A DNA stretch of 64,000 bases, from assembly GCA_030142905.1 (NCBI GenBank), contig JASJOG010000189.1, forward strand, positions 241,001-305,000, given 5' to 3'. Numbering within the stretch: position 1 is the first letter of the stretch; each line of letters opens with the position of its first letter. The position numbers and the translations under genes were made by a program. Of the stretch, positions 1 through 29,062 are shown piece by piece. The notes beneath the pieces were generated by a model, which made no database searches, was not told the origin of the DNA, and worked only from the letters and a program-made list of their open reading frames with translations. The DNA comes from Heliopora coerulea (taxonomy: Eukaryota; Cnidaria; Anthozoa; Scleralcyonacea; Helioporidae).

Positions 1-3000
1 GTTTTACTGTTGTAAAATACACATGGGGTATGCAAGAACCTCTCCATAATAGCCTGTCAACTCTGCAGTTTGTTGCCCCATTTCAGACTATGTGACCCAA
101 CCTGGGAGAATTGTTTCTATGAAATTTAAAGATTTTCAGATATTATACATCAAAGCATTATAAAATAATATAAAACCAAAATGTCACATGGTTTAAATTG
201 GGCATACTGCATACAAGAGTATTACTGGGTCATATGGAAATGTTCTTGAATGTTCCATGTCATTACATACTGTCAAATATCAAATATCAAAAAAAAATTG
301 CATCCATTAGGGTTGGGGAGGGGGGTGGTTTTAGGTTTAACATCCTTTCCCCAGCCCTCCTTATGTAAATTATGAATTTTGCGTGATGAAATCTCATTAT
401 GCAACGTTTCTAATTTACATAATAAAATGGAAGCCCCTTTTTGGGGTCCTGTGGGGGGTGGGTTGTATCAGCCCTTTCTTCTTATGCAAATTAGCTAATT
501 AATATTTATGATTATCATCATGAGCTCATGGCATAGTAAATGGTAAGTACTTGATAGTTAATGCAGTTAGTTTATAGCACAAGAGTTATTCAGTGAGTAA
601 TAGTTGAAAATGTGGCACAATTTTCAACCATCTCAAGTGATATAACTCTAGTTTATTTTATGGGTGACAAAATTACATTTCAGTTTTAAAAATTAGGTCT
701 ATATGTACTTGTAGGGGTATTTAAGGATTTCCAGTTGATTATGTACAAAATGAATTGCTTCAACAATTTCCCTTTGTTTACAAATCAAAACTGAAATTTA
801 TTAGGAAAGTTTGCTCAAGGTATTTCACACTTTATGTGTCTATGTTAAAAAATTCATGACATTATGTCCAAGGCACAAAATTCTTGGCTGAATACATAAG
901 CAAGATGCAAGATGTTTTCAACAATTTAACAAGTTGAACAAAATATGTTCATAACACAGTATGGCCAACAGTTAAAAAGTTAATTAAAACCTACCAAGTA
1001 GTTTGCATGCTTTCAGTATCAGTTTTACCTACATGTATTCATGTCTGGTATGACAATGTACTGGCATTAAATTGATGAGCCAGTCAAATCATATTTACTT
1101 TAAGGAATAGTATGGAAGGTGTAATCTTGTCACATAAGATAAGCTGTAAATACTGATGAAGGTATTCGCACTGAGTTTGTATAACTTTATCTGCAAATGT
1201 CTCAACATAAATACTTCATACAATTGTCAGTACCCCTTAGTCATCTGCTGAAAATAGAACTGCTAAAATGGCTTTTCAAAATTGTTTGATGATAATTCAA
1301 CTGATTGTTTTTGTCATTCGCTTTGGGAATTTAATACATCCATGGAAAAGAAAATACTGTAATATATACCTTTAGTTGTATTCAGCTGATTTAAAGAACA
1401 GGCTGTTCCAAAACAAAGGATTCATGTTGACAATGTAAAAGGTTATACATTGAAAACACTTTTTATTGGCTTGAATGAGGACTGAAAGTTTATTTAAAAC
1501 ATCTGAGTAGTCTTAACTACTCTGACAAAAGACCTTTGCTCAAAATGTTGTAACCTGAGATATTTGGACATACAGCAATTCCCAAAGGAAGTGAGATGGT
1601 GAAACACAACTGAGTAAAAATCAGAACCTCCAATTTCCCATCAAGGCATAAAAGGTGAGAAAGCCAATGAGGTCAAAAAGAATAGTCTTTTTCCAAGGTT
1701 TTATTGTATCTAATCAATCATAAGACTCTTGTCAACTACCTTACCTTTTATGTCCCAAGACTTTGAGGCATGTGGCCAGTTTGAGCAAACCTATAAAAGA
1801 ATTAACCTGTTTGTTTGTTTGTTTGTTTCAGAAAGTAGTACATTTTATATTTGTTTGCAGGATATGGCAGGTGATCCAATATTATGACAAAAACAAATCA
1901 AGGCAGAATGGTAATAGCAATTAAAGTTAAAGTAATTTTGATATATAAATAGACAACTTTATTTATGGAGGATAACACACAACAGTAATGTACTGATAAA
2001 CTTGTGGTCCTCTATTATATATATTAAGCATTGATCTACATAAGGGACACTGAAGCAAGCTGAAAGCCAGAGTAAAGTACTAAAGTGTACCTTGGGCCCT
2101 TAACCCATTAAGGAGATGGCTCATCTCTTTGACAAGTAAAATTTTCCAGACTTAGAGTAAAATATTAGTGTCCCCTTGCCCCTTAATGGATTAATGAAAG
2201 GATGTGCCTGTTATACTAACTTGTATGGACAGGTTTGTTCACTCATTTCCTGGTATCATTCTTTTTTTTAAATAGATGGAAAGGCAAGAAACCTCAAAAA
2301 TATCATTGCAGAAAGAACTTGGAAGTTATCTAAGTATAAAATAATTCAAAGTGTATGTTTGAATTAACTACAGTTTATTTATAAAATGACATTAGTCAGC
2401 AAGAGTGATCACATTTATACTTTCAACATGTATTTCTTAAATTATAGTGACTACTTTCCAGTCATTACAGACATTGATGATAACCTTGCAATATCTTTTG
2501 AACAAAAACTGAATGGCCAACCAAAAGAGTGATTTTTGAAGATGAAGCATACGATTTGCATGAATGGCCAAATTGAAATAGGTTTAATCTCTGAGTTGCT
2601 ACATTTTATGGTGTCACCTTTCAGTATGTCAATGAAATTAATTTACCTTAAATACGTTTAACATTTGAATGTGTCAGTTAGGTTAAACTGTTAATTTATT
2701 GATGTCGTAGAGTTCTTATTTTAATTTTGTGCATCAAGTCTGTAATGTTTTGATTTGTCACTCAAGTAAAATTTCATTTGTGATTGCTTCACCTTCACTT
2801 GTGTCTCAGCAAGTGTTGCCACATATACTTTTTACCTAGAAACAAGTTTGGTACTTGAAGTCACTTATAAATTTAATTATTTCAAAATAAAAAGTGACAA
2901 CAAGGAATTAGAACTTGTTTAAGTCACAAGCATAAGTGCTAATACTAAACATTGGAAAATGACAATAATAGCAAAAATTTTCTAAGTGCCATTGCAAGCA

Positions 3001-3080
3001 AAGAATACTAAAGTGTCAATACTAGTAATATTCTAAGTGTCAAGAGTAGTGAAAAAATATCTAAGTGCCAACAGTAGTGA
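1..3080. other. Non-coding, repeat-bearing stretch
   Basis: No exon or conserved protein is recognisable on either strand. A short (GTTT)n run lies near 1810. One copy of a ~95-bp palindromic MITE is annotated separately at 2100. The sequence is A+T-rich and otherwise unremarkable. Confidence 0.6.
2100..2194. repeat. Short palindromic MITE, family 'TTAACCCATTAAGG', copy 1
   Basis: The piece starts TTAACCCATTAAGGAG and ends CCCCTTAATGGATTAA, so its ends are inverted repeats of about 15 bp around an ~65-bp body containing 'GACAAGTAAAAT' and 'AGAGTAAAATATTA'. Related copies lie near 5154-5251, 11152-11253 and 38787-38889, with diverged ones near 21790-21860, 23165-23500 and 39330-39375. The superfamily is not decidable by eye. 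Confidence 0.7.
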
Positions 3081-3131
3081 AAAAATATCTAAGTGTTGGT
3101 GAGTGTATATATATATATATATATATATATA

Positions 3132-3177
3132 ACTACAGACGGAACCGTTTCGGCCTATTGGGCCTCATCAGTGTAGT
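3132..3177 (-). ncRNA. Type I hammerhead ribozyme, intact core
   Basis: Read on the minus strand, every conserved part is in order: stem I 5' strand ACUACA, core CUGAUGA, stem II GGCC with loop CAAUA and GGCC, core GAAA, stem III ACGG-UU-CCGU, cleavage triplet GUC, and stem I 3' strand UGUAGU. Stem I pairs perfectly over 6 bp and stem II over 4. The very short stem III is typical of the hammerheads of Penelope elements and retrozymes. Predicted cleavage is after the GUC, between about positions 3138 and 3137. Activity is inferred. Confidence 0.87.
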
Positions 3178-3361
3178 GCTGATGAGCAGGATGGAATAGC
3201 CTACATTATATAGGCAACTCAAATGTCCCACGTGTGTGGTACATCTAAGCCATGCCAGAGGGCTCTAACTAGAGACTAGTGAGCATGAGCAGATGCACTA
3301 GCGGCATGACTCATCCTGTAGAGCGCTCAATATGAACCAAGAGGCCATAGAGCGATATCTA

Positions 3362-3407
3362 ACTACAGACGGAACCGTTTTGGCCTATTGGGCCTCATCA
3401 GTGTAGT
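3362..3407 (-). ncRNA. Hammerhead ribozyme, second unit, core mutated (GAAA to AAAA)
   Basis: Same layout as the motif 230 bp upstream: CUGAUGA core, stem II GGCC/GGCC, short stem III, GUC and a perfect 6-bp stem I. The G of the conserved GAAA box has become A. That guanine (G12) is an essential catalytic-core residue in hammerheads, so this copy is predicted to be inactive or very slow. Confidence 0.78.
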
Positions 3408-3573
3408 GCTGATGAGCAGGATGGAGTAGCCTACATTATATAGGCAACTCAAATGTCCCACGCATGTGGTACATCTAAGCCATGCCAGAGCGCTCTAACT
3501 AGAGACTAGTGAGCGTGAGCAGATGCACTAGCGGCATAACTCATCCTGTAGAGCGCTCAATATGAACCAAGAG

Positions 3574-3605
<32 letters not shown>

Positions 3606-3670
3606 CGTGAACATTTAGGTTTACGAAATGCAAAGAGGGCTCAATAACGCAAAGAAAGAGCAAATGGGAT

Positions 3671-3780
3671 TATATCGCTTACCTCAAAAAGTCACTACAG
3701 CCTGTTTCATCTTGGGAAAGATGAAAGATTCTTTCCCAAGATGAAACAGGCTGTAGTGACTTTTTGAGGTAAGCGATATA
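3671..3780. repeat. Perfect 50-bp inverted repeat with 10-nt loop
   Basis: Arms 3671-3720 and 3731-3780 are exact reverse complements and the loop is ATGAAAGATT. No transposase or termini are visible. It may be a very young foldback MITE or a local inverted duplication. Confidence 0.9.
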
Positions 3781-3799
3781 TATGTATGTGTGCGTGCGT

Positions 3800-6388
3800 G
3801 TGTCAGCTTCTACGTCCCTACTGTTAAGCTAGGTGTTATTGCATAGGCAACCTTGTAGTGCTGTCATGTACAGCCTTGGTTGGTTGGCAATGCAATCACA
3901 CTTGGCTTAACAGTAAAAGTAAATATACCCACCTCCCCTGTTCAAAATTTTTCCAGGGCATGCAAAGACTTAGTTGTTTTTCCTTTTTATTTATACCTAC
4001 ACCTCTCACTGATGGTCCCCCCTATCTTCTCTTTATTTCTCCCTCTCTTTCTATAGTCCACTCCTTCAATCTTTATTTTGCACTGCTCCCTGGCTCATCT
4101 ATTATTCATGAGCTATTGCACCATTTTGAATAATTTTGGATTTTTTTAGCGATTTTTTTTATTGATTTTTTTTATTGATTTTTTTTATTGATTTTTTTTA
4201 TTGATTTTTTTTATTGATTTCGCCAGCCTTGAACCATGCATCTCTTGCAGCATAAACTCATGTCTTAACCACTTGACTACCAGATCTTTGCTTGAAAGCT
4301 AAAGTTTGGAAGTCATATTTAACCAAATTATAATAACCACTCAAAAAAAGAAAAAAACTCAAACACTTTTATTAATATAAAACCCAAGTAACAAATTGAA
4401 ATGCCCATAGAAAAAAATTACCAATACCACAAAAATAACAAATGAACAAGATAGTACAATTATTAAGCAAAATTTTCATTGCAGAATTTTTCTCCCCCAT
4501 AAAATTTCTTTATATCCATTATTGCTGAATGTGTAAACAAAATAAAACAAGGTTTCCCGTGTCTTTAACTGGGGTCAAACCTGTTACCATATAGTCATAG
4601 GCTAAGATATAGTTAGCATTAACCCATTAAGTTAAAGGGTGAGGGAACACTTCATAATTTTACTCATAAAGAGGATGACCCCTGCTCCTATAATTTATAG
4701 TAGCTAGGAAGCCAAGGTGACAATTGGTGTCCTCTTGATTCTTAAAATAGGACATAATTTCATGCAATTCTGCTGGAAATGGCCACTGTACTTAAATTAC
4801 CCCTCCTAACTGGATCATATAGGACACAGTGGTGAACCATCTAATCCCCAAGGTTCATCACTGTGATGAGTACAATCACCTGGTATTAGTTAGAGTAATA
4901 CTAAAGTAAGCCCTTACTCCTTAATGGCTTGACTATCCCATAAAGCCTTGGGTCATAGGCCATCAAAACTATAATAAGGGAAATAATAAGGGATTAATCA
5001 CTTGCATCCTTAACCCAGTGTCTGATATATCAGACACCTAACTACAAAAGAAAGTAAATTCATGCATTAATGGCTTAATGTCCAGGTACTGGTTTGTAAT
5101 ACCATGACTACATGCAAAATAATTCTAATTTTTTATCGTGTGGAGCTTCCTTCTTAACTCATTCATGGGCCGGGCTCATCCCTTGGCCAAGTAAATCCAA
5201 CTGGAGTGAGCCAGATTAAAATATTAGAGTGCACTTTTGCTCCTTAATGGGCAAAAATTTTCTTTCTTTTGAAGGATTTTCTTTTATCAAATCTGCTCTT
5301 GAAGATAAAAGAAACAGAGGTAGTCTTGGTATTACATTTATAAAATTATCTCATGACACATGTACAAGTCGTTGTTGCAACCAAACCATTAAATTCTTTA
5401 TTCAGTTGCTGAGTATTAATGGTGATATCACCATTCAAATGAGTGTGATAACCACTTGATCACACATGACTATTTTGATCTCCAACTCTCAAAATTTCTT
5501 AATAAACTTAATAGAACTAAAGTTTCATTGTGAATGAGTCATGAGATAGGGCAGTTCTTGAATGACCACTTGTGGGATAAAGGATTTTAAAATTGCTTGC
5601 ATGGCTTAGATGTCTAATTAAGATCAAAGCTCTCCTCTGCAGAGTTTCTTTCAGATTTTCAGAGGAAATAGCTATGTAGTCTACCAGTTAAATAGCAATA
5701 CTACAAGCAGACTACTTCACTACTTACTCCATCATAAGAACCTGTGCAGAAAAGAGGCCAAGAAAAATAGCTTTTTTGACTTGCAATGTGAAACCCTTTC
5801 ACTCCTAACCACTGAGTAACCTTTAAGTCTAGTAAGAACGATAATTAACTATAGTAGGAAAAACACTGATCAGTGATGAAAAAGACAGCTTGAAGAATGA
5901 ATTTAGCTGATGCAAATGGCAGGAAAACGTTTAACAAGCCAAATACTAGTTCAACAACATGAATATGTTTCTCCCGCATTATTCCATTGAGGAGCAAGGG
6001 TGCACTTTTAGAATTTTATTCTAGTAACATCAGAGGATTTAATTGAGCAGAGTGGGGCACTAATGCGTTATTGGTATGTTTTTGAATGGAGTCAGAAAAT
6101 GATTGAATTCTGAGTTCATTGAACCAACATGATGTAGTAAAGACACAGGAAACAGGATGCTTAAAACAAACCACAGGTTGTAGTTTACTCCAGCATTTTT
6201 TTTCAAATACTTTATTTCATTTAATTTATAACAAAGTCAACAAACTATTTTTAGATAATAAATGAATCATATTTCACTCCTTGTATACACAGTACCCAGT
6301 TTAGAAATTTTTTTCTTTGACATTAACTTCTCATTTAATAATTGATCAGGAGATCAGCAATCTGGATAGGGTTCATGGTGAAAAATAT
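3800..6388. other. Non-coding stretch with simple and dispersed repeats
   Basis: A run of about five units of TTTTTTTTATTGA-type repeat lies at 4149-4222, and one copy of the TTAACCCATTAAGG MITE lies at about 5154-5251. Short reading frames here resemble no family I know. Confidence 0.6.
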
Positions 6389-8970
6389 CTAATGATGAAT
6401 AAACATACTCTGCTGTGTCCAAACAACAAAATCACAATAGATGGAGCCTATGCAAAAGAGTTGAGCTTGTACCTAATACAGTAGAACCTGAGTTTTACGA
6501 CCACCCCGTTTGCCAGGCAAAAGTGGTCGTAAATGCCAGGTGGTCGCTTAAGACAGGTAGTGATGTGACGTAACTTAGTGGCTGCCATATTTGTGTGTGC
6601 AAATTCCGGAAAATGCGTAAATTTAAGCAAAATGAGCATTATTGTCATTGAACAAGCAAACCCAAATTTCATTGACGATTAATTTATTCAACTAAGAACC
6701 GCACAAGAATTTGCTTAAGTTCATCTACTTATTAAGTGAAAAGAAATTGGTCAGCGTGAACTGCTTCGATTTTCTAACTCGTTCAGAAAGAAATTCACAA
6801 CAGTATAAGTATAACTGCACGGATTCAAAACTAGAACGAAGCGGTAAGTGCGTAGTTTTTCTTGCTTCCTGTATTCTCCTTGCCAAGACAGTTCGAGCGA
6901 TTGTGGAGCGGCATTGATTTAAACGGCGAACTTAACTCACGAAACTTAATTATGATTGATCAAATTAAATCTGCCGTACCTACCAGGTTCCGGCAGAAGA
7001 GGATGCTGATCTTCAGCCGGACTTAATTCATCAATCAGGTTCGGCACATGAGTAGAGCGGTCAGCAATTTTAATTTACAGTGGTCGCTCGTGACAGGTAA
7101 AATTTCTTATTTTGACCGCTAAAAAGTGGTCGCTGGTCGCGTTAGACAGGTGGTCGCTCACGGGAGGTATATTTTAACTACAAATTGTCCGTGCCAGAAA
7201 AACTGGTCGTATATGACAGGTGGTCGTAAAAAGAGGGGTCGTAAAACTCAGGTTTTACTGTATAATAAAATTAAAATAAACTTAAAGGATAATATGGAAA
7301 AAGATAGGTTCAGAAAAGGACAGGTATCTATCTTACTTGATAATAATATGGATGGTTTTTTTTTAATGCCTGATCCCCATTTTCATCTTTTTCCAAACAA
7401 AAGTCTTTTCCAGCATCAAAATTTCCCAAGTCTTCATTTTTGGCACAGAATGGGCACTGTAACATATAGTAGAATTACAACAATTAGTGCAGTACTAAAA
7501 TGTTGCAGAGTGCATTATGCAAAAGACAAAAATGTTTTTCCATTTGCAACTGGAAACATACCTTAATTTCACAAATGCCATTTCCACAACAATTGCATTT
7601 AACCAGACTGTCTGGCGATGCCCCAAGAAACCAGTAGTCAGGGTGTATGTGCAATCTTGAAGCTGATACACTAAAGCACTCGTGTTTTGTTTCCATAAAT
7701 TCATGGTAGGCCTTGAGTGCTTTTCCTTCGTGACTACATCCCCATCTTGTAGCAGCAGTGCTAAATTTTGAGAGTTCAGGGTGACATATACCCAAAATCA
7801 AACTAACAGCTGGATTAGTGGGATCAGTATGACGGGCTGCTTGAAATTTTGATGCAGTAACTCGTCCACTTCTCATTTTAAACCAGATTTTCGACGTTGC
7901 TTGGCTTCAGGTCTTCTCTTCAACTGCCTGCCGCTGTTCAGATGTAACCTTTAACAATGAAAATGTTATTTCTGACTGTTCAAGTAGTTGGTGGTAAGTT
8001 GCATCCTCTAGTTCAGGATTGTAAATTGCATCCATGCATGGAGGGAGATTTGTGTCCAAGGACTTGGGCACAAAGGCTTCTGAAAATGGTGCAATTAATG
8101 AGAGAATAGCTGGCTTTGATAAAGATGAATTTAGCTGCTGGTAAAAGTTACTTAGTTTGAATTGTGTTGGAGGTGGAACAACCTTTGTTTTAGGAATGGA
8201 TGTTTTGTGGTCTTCAGTCTTAAGCTTCTTTTTAAATTCCATGTCAGCAACTCTCACATAAGGAACTGACTTTACTCCAGAGGGCATAACCCAGTATGCT
8301 TCTTTTTGGGTTACTGTCAAGGAGTCTCTGCTCTTAACACCCGCTTCAACAGCCCAAAGCAATGAGCCAACATGTGAACAACTTTCACCAAGCCCTGCCA
8401 TACAGTTACAGTGCCCAGCCAGGATTTTTCCATTATCCTCACAGACCACCCAAGGGGTTAGAGGCTTTTCAGACATTCGTTGAGAATGATTTACCTAAGC
8501 AAAAGCGATAGATTATAAACGCTATGAAAAAAAGAAGAACACAAACTGCATAACAATCCACAATGTGGAGGCTGGATCAAACAATATGACTACAAGGCAA
8601 TATGACATATATTGTGATTTAATACCTTGGCTATCGGGACTCGTTTGCAATCGAACTTCTTTACCAAGATCTCTCTAACCCATCCACTGGCAAATTTTTG
8701 GTAACAGTCCAAGCTTTTATAGTTCATTAGCTGCTCTTTGGTGTAAGGGCTTTGAGAAAAAAGCAAATCCATTCCAACGTGTATATACGTGACGGACGGC
8801 CACAAGTCCACATCGTCGCACCAGTTTTCTCTAGGTATTTCATACGGATCCAAGTTATTTATGTAGGCCAACTTTGCCAAATACCGTTCTTTGCACTCAC
8901 GAGAGTCCAGCGATTTAACATAATCAGAAAGTAAACCTTTTTTTGCTGCACTTCTTACACCCGTTGCCAT
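6389..8970 (-). pseudogene. SWIM zinc finger + YqaJ-like nuclease gene, broken
   Basis: Four exons are readable, joined by GT-AG introns in phase 0. Exon 1 (8970-8626) starts with the methionine of MATGVRS and gives the N-terminal domain of this family. Exon 2 (8494-7562) carries a SWIM zinc finger (CxC at GHCNC, then CSH) and the first half of a YqaJ-like exonuclease fold, including GRVTASK and ending CEIK. Exon 3 is 7456-7337, starting CPFC. Exon 4 starts at 6472 with VQAQLF followed by CDFVVW, a typical YqaJ signature. Lesions: an in-frame TGA at 7909-7907 where the family normally has arginine (CGA to TGA fits CpG decay), and a TAG at 6391-6389, after which homology fades. Such genes are abundant in cnidarians; related YqaJ proteins occur in ISL2EU-type transposons, but no transposon ends were found here. 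Family call is firm, function (DNA end processing) is by homology, and inactivity is inferred from the stops. Confidence 0.85.
6479..7260. mobile_element. Pogo/Tc1-mariner-type MITE, 782 bp, TA target duplication
   Basis: The left end CAGTAGAACCTGAG and the right end, read inverted, CAGTAAAACCTGAG match over about 24 bp with one mismatch and are flanked by TA at 6477-6478 and 7261-7262. TA duplication and CAGT ends are typical of the Tc1/mariner group, especially pogo/Tigger. Sub-terminal motifs 'AGTGGTCGTAAATGCCAGG' and 'CAGGTGGTCG' recur several times at both ends. No transposase frame is visible. It lies in the last visible intron of the SWIM/YqaJ gene; a truncated relative is at about 19384-19470. 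Confidence 0.85.
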
Positions 8971-8982
8971 GTTAATTTGCAT

Positions 8983-11900
8983 AATTCATGCGATTGCTTG
9001 TCCTCCAGGTGCGCCTTAGCAACAGTTTCTAGGTAATTAGTGACGTAACTGCAATTGGTCTATATTCATGGTCAAGTAAGCAAATCGAGCGGTATGATGT
9101 TTTGATGCATAATGATTTGGTTTACTTGAAGTGTTTGTATTTAGACTTCTCAGACCGCAGGCTCACTTGAGGATTTTGGCGAAAAGACGGGCGTAAGATT
9201 GGACAGTGGATTGGAATCGTTCACGATTGAACTATCAGCTACATAATATTGATAGTCCATTTGCTCTGAAGCTAAGGTAATGATGCTGATTATGATGTGC
9301 AGCCCATACAGTCACTGTGTGAAAATTTCTACGTGCACGCGGTGCATGTAAGTGACAAAAGGTACGTGCACTCCTCAAATTTTACGTGCATTCGTGCACG
9401 TGTGCATGCGGTATTTCGAGTGTTGATGAATCATATATAAACCAATAAACAGAAAACAGAATCTTCAATTACCATAGTACTTAGTGAGCCTTAATTTAAA
9501 ACAATCATTAAAACAATGTAACAGAAGGAAGCGATGCTGAAACACAGAACAAATATTGTTCTGCCCAGAATTAAAAATGGTGAACACTACAGCAGTTGCA
9601 TGGCCACTTAGCATGTCGAAAGTCAAAACTCTTGGACTGAGTTATTTGTATTGCCTTGTCAATTTCATTGAAGCTGTATCAAGGTCGGTGTAATACAGTT
9701 GGAAATTGTAGTGTTGCAGACCTACTCATGACTTTTGGTACACAGGCTTTTAGTTGGGTGGCCAGCCAGTCATTTTGTGGGTGGCCAAAGCAAAATATTT
9801 TCCTCAAACCAGTATCAGCCCTCCCTCTTTCCTGAAATTTCTTGTGTTCTGTCAGCTGCTATTTATTTTGAGTATTTATGTTTCATTACTTACTTTTGTA
9901 AAGAACATGTAGATATGACTATTGATTGCTAGTGCCATGATACATATGCAAACCATTATGTGAGTTTTACATAAAGTAGGGGTCAACCACATGGTTTGAT
10001 AAAAACTGCTGTTTAGTATGTTTTACAAGCTCATTTGTTCAAGATTTCATTAGTTGTAACAGACACTGACCAAGTGGCAGATACTGTGAAGATGGTTTAA
10101 CATGCAAATGATCATTTATGATGACAAAACATGAGTTGAAGAACTCTATTCAGTTACTGCTCATTTAAACAGTGGCTACTGGGAATGCTGAAGACTTTTT
10201 GTCGACATGCTCAACAAATTTTTATGGGAAACTAGTTTTTAAATCCTGGCTAAAGGGTTGTTGGTACTGTACTCTTCTATACCAATTCCAAAAATGTAAA
10301 TTTGAAATTGGTGGTTACATGCTAACCTGTCAATTACAGTACCATTTTCATGAAACTTGATCGTTTTTGAAAGCCTTTTTTTGAGTGAGATATGGTAAAG
10401 TATAGAGAACTTGATATCTGTTCAAGACCATGCAAAACATCTCACTGGATACAGGTACATTATGCCTAAACATAGTTGCTGTACTTGCTCAGTTCTCAAT
10501 TTTTGAATATTTGGATTGGTAAATTTTTTGTGTGAATCAAACGTAAATCAGTGAAAATCTCAAACAGAAAATCTGTACAGGTCAATTATTTGCTGTAAAG
10601 ATGTAGCAGGTTATCTTGGCACTAATGGCAATTTAAGTAACTGTGGTAGAGGCTAAATGTAAACCCAGTCCACAGTTTAATATGGAATTTTTATGGAAAT
10701 ACAGTACCATACCACTGAAGATTGTCTACTACTATTGACATTGGCCATCACTGTATTGGACATATAAACTTTAAATCATATGGAATTTGCTTGATTTGTC
10801 CTCTCATCATGCATGTACTGCAATAAATTTTTTTCACAGGTGAATAGTAATCAAAAGAATACCAGTACTAACTCATCCTAGCAATTCTTTGATTTAAAAA
10901 TAACAATGTAGTAGGATTCAACTCTAGCTTTGTATTAGGAGCTCCACTTAAAACTAAACATTGACCAAGATGTGTGAAGGATATGCAGTAAATATTACAG
11001 AAAAGCAGCAAATGCCATGTTTACCCATGTCTTATTTTCCATCAACATAATATGTACATCAAAACAACATTTACAAGATTAATTTTCTGTTGCTGATGTG
11101 GATAAATGTTTTTTGGTGAAATTTGATTACTGCTGGTAGGCATGTTTCATATTAACTCATTAAGGAGCAGGGTTTATCACTTTGATAAGTAAAATTCTTT
11201 GGCATAAACCAGAGTAAAATACTAAAGTGCACCATTGCCCCTTAATGGGTTAATCATTAGTAAAAGTTTTGCATGTCAACTGCTACGAAAGGCTAAGATC
11301 CTTCTTCAGCAGTATTCTTTCCTGAGGCTGAGACTTCAGGAAAGCTCAGTTACGTTAATGTTTACATGAATTATTGATTTATATCCTCATTACCTGGATC
11401 TCCAGGCTGATACTCACACTCTTTAAGAAATGTAACTAACATTCTCCTCAATGTTTGAAGCTTGGGCATCTGGTGAGCAGTTGCACCCTATACTTGAAAT
11501 GTGTCCCTCAATATTCAGCAGTTAATGAGTTTGAAGTTAGATCTATGTCACTTCTTCCTGATGCATGTGTGGGGCAGTCATTTCTCAATGTTAAATTTCA
11601 TTAAAGTGGTACTGTATCAACCAGAGAAGTAATATATCATACACAAGAAAGAATGTTACATGAGATATCCAAACACTGAGAAGTGTATTGAAAAATGAGG
11701 CAATAGCTGAGTTTTTTAACCAACTTTGAAGTGTTTGGACATCTGATGAAACATTTGAAGAGAAAATTGGGTTTAAGTTTGACAAAATTCTATGCTAATT
11801 AAGATCAGATATCCAAACTATGTCTTGGTACTGATTTCCTTTGTGTGTTGCTTATGAATTAGTAATGAGTTTGAGATGGAAACTTCTCAAATGGTGAGAT

Positions 11901-12052
11901 TTCCTGGCAGGTGGTTCTGAGCAACAGTCATTTGAGCTTGCTAAGAGTCCATTTCTTCCACTTACCTTGGAACATGCTTTCAAACACATGAAGGTGTTAG
12001 TGAATATTTTGTAATGGTTTTTCTTTTTTTTTTTTTGTTTTTTTACTTGCAG
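8983..12052. other. Non-coding stretch upstream of the Cdc42 coding exons
   Basis: No exon is recognised. Contents are a cluster of GTGCAC/ACGTGCA motifs at 9331-9412 and a TTAACTCATTAAGG MITE at 11152-11253. The first non-coding exon and promoter of Cdc42 probably lie here or further left, but I cannot place them. Confidence 0.5.

Positions 12053-29062
<17,010 letters not shown>

Larger units (their letters stand above)
3131..3579 (-). repeat. Retrozyme-like tandem repeat: two ~230-bp units, each with a hammerhead motif
   Basis: Two head-to-tail units start at 3131 and 3361 (period exactly 230 bp) and differ at only a few positions. The array is embedded in (TA)n at both ends, and the second unit lacks its last ~11 bases. 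Each unit carries a type I hammerhead ribozyme on the minus strand (annotated separately). Tandem few-hundred-base units with type I hammerheads are the hallmark of metazoan retrozymes, small non-autonomous retroelements that pass through self-cleaved circular RNAs and are thought to borrow Penelope-type machinery. Repeat, period and motif are seen directly; the retrozyme identity is from family knowledge. Confidence 0.8.

Noticed and set aside
3858..4133. 91-codon plus-strand frame
   Set aside because: Pyrimidine-rich spacer between repeats with no conserved motif.
7126..7566. 146-codon plus-strand frame
   Set aside because: It is antisense to exon 3 of the SWIM/YqaJ gene and runs through MITE repeats; no homology seen.
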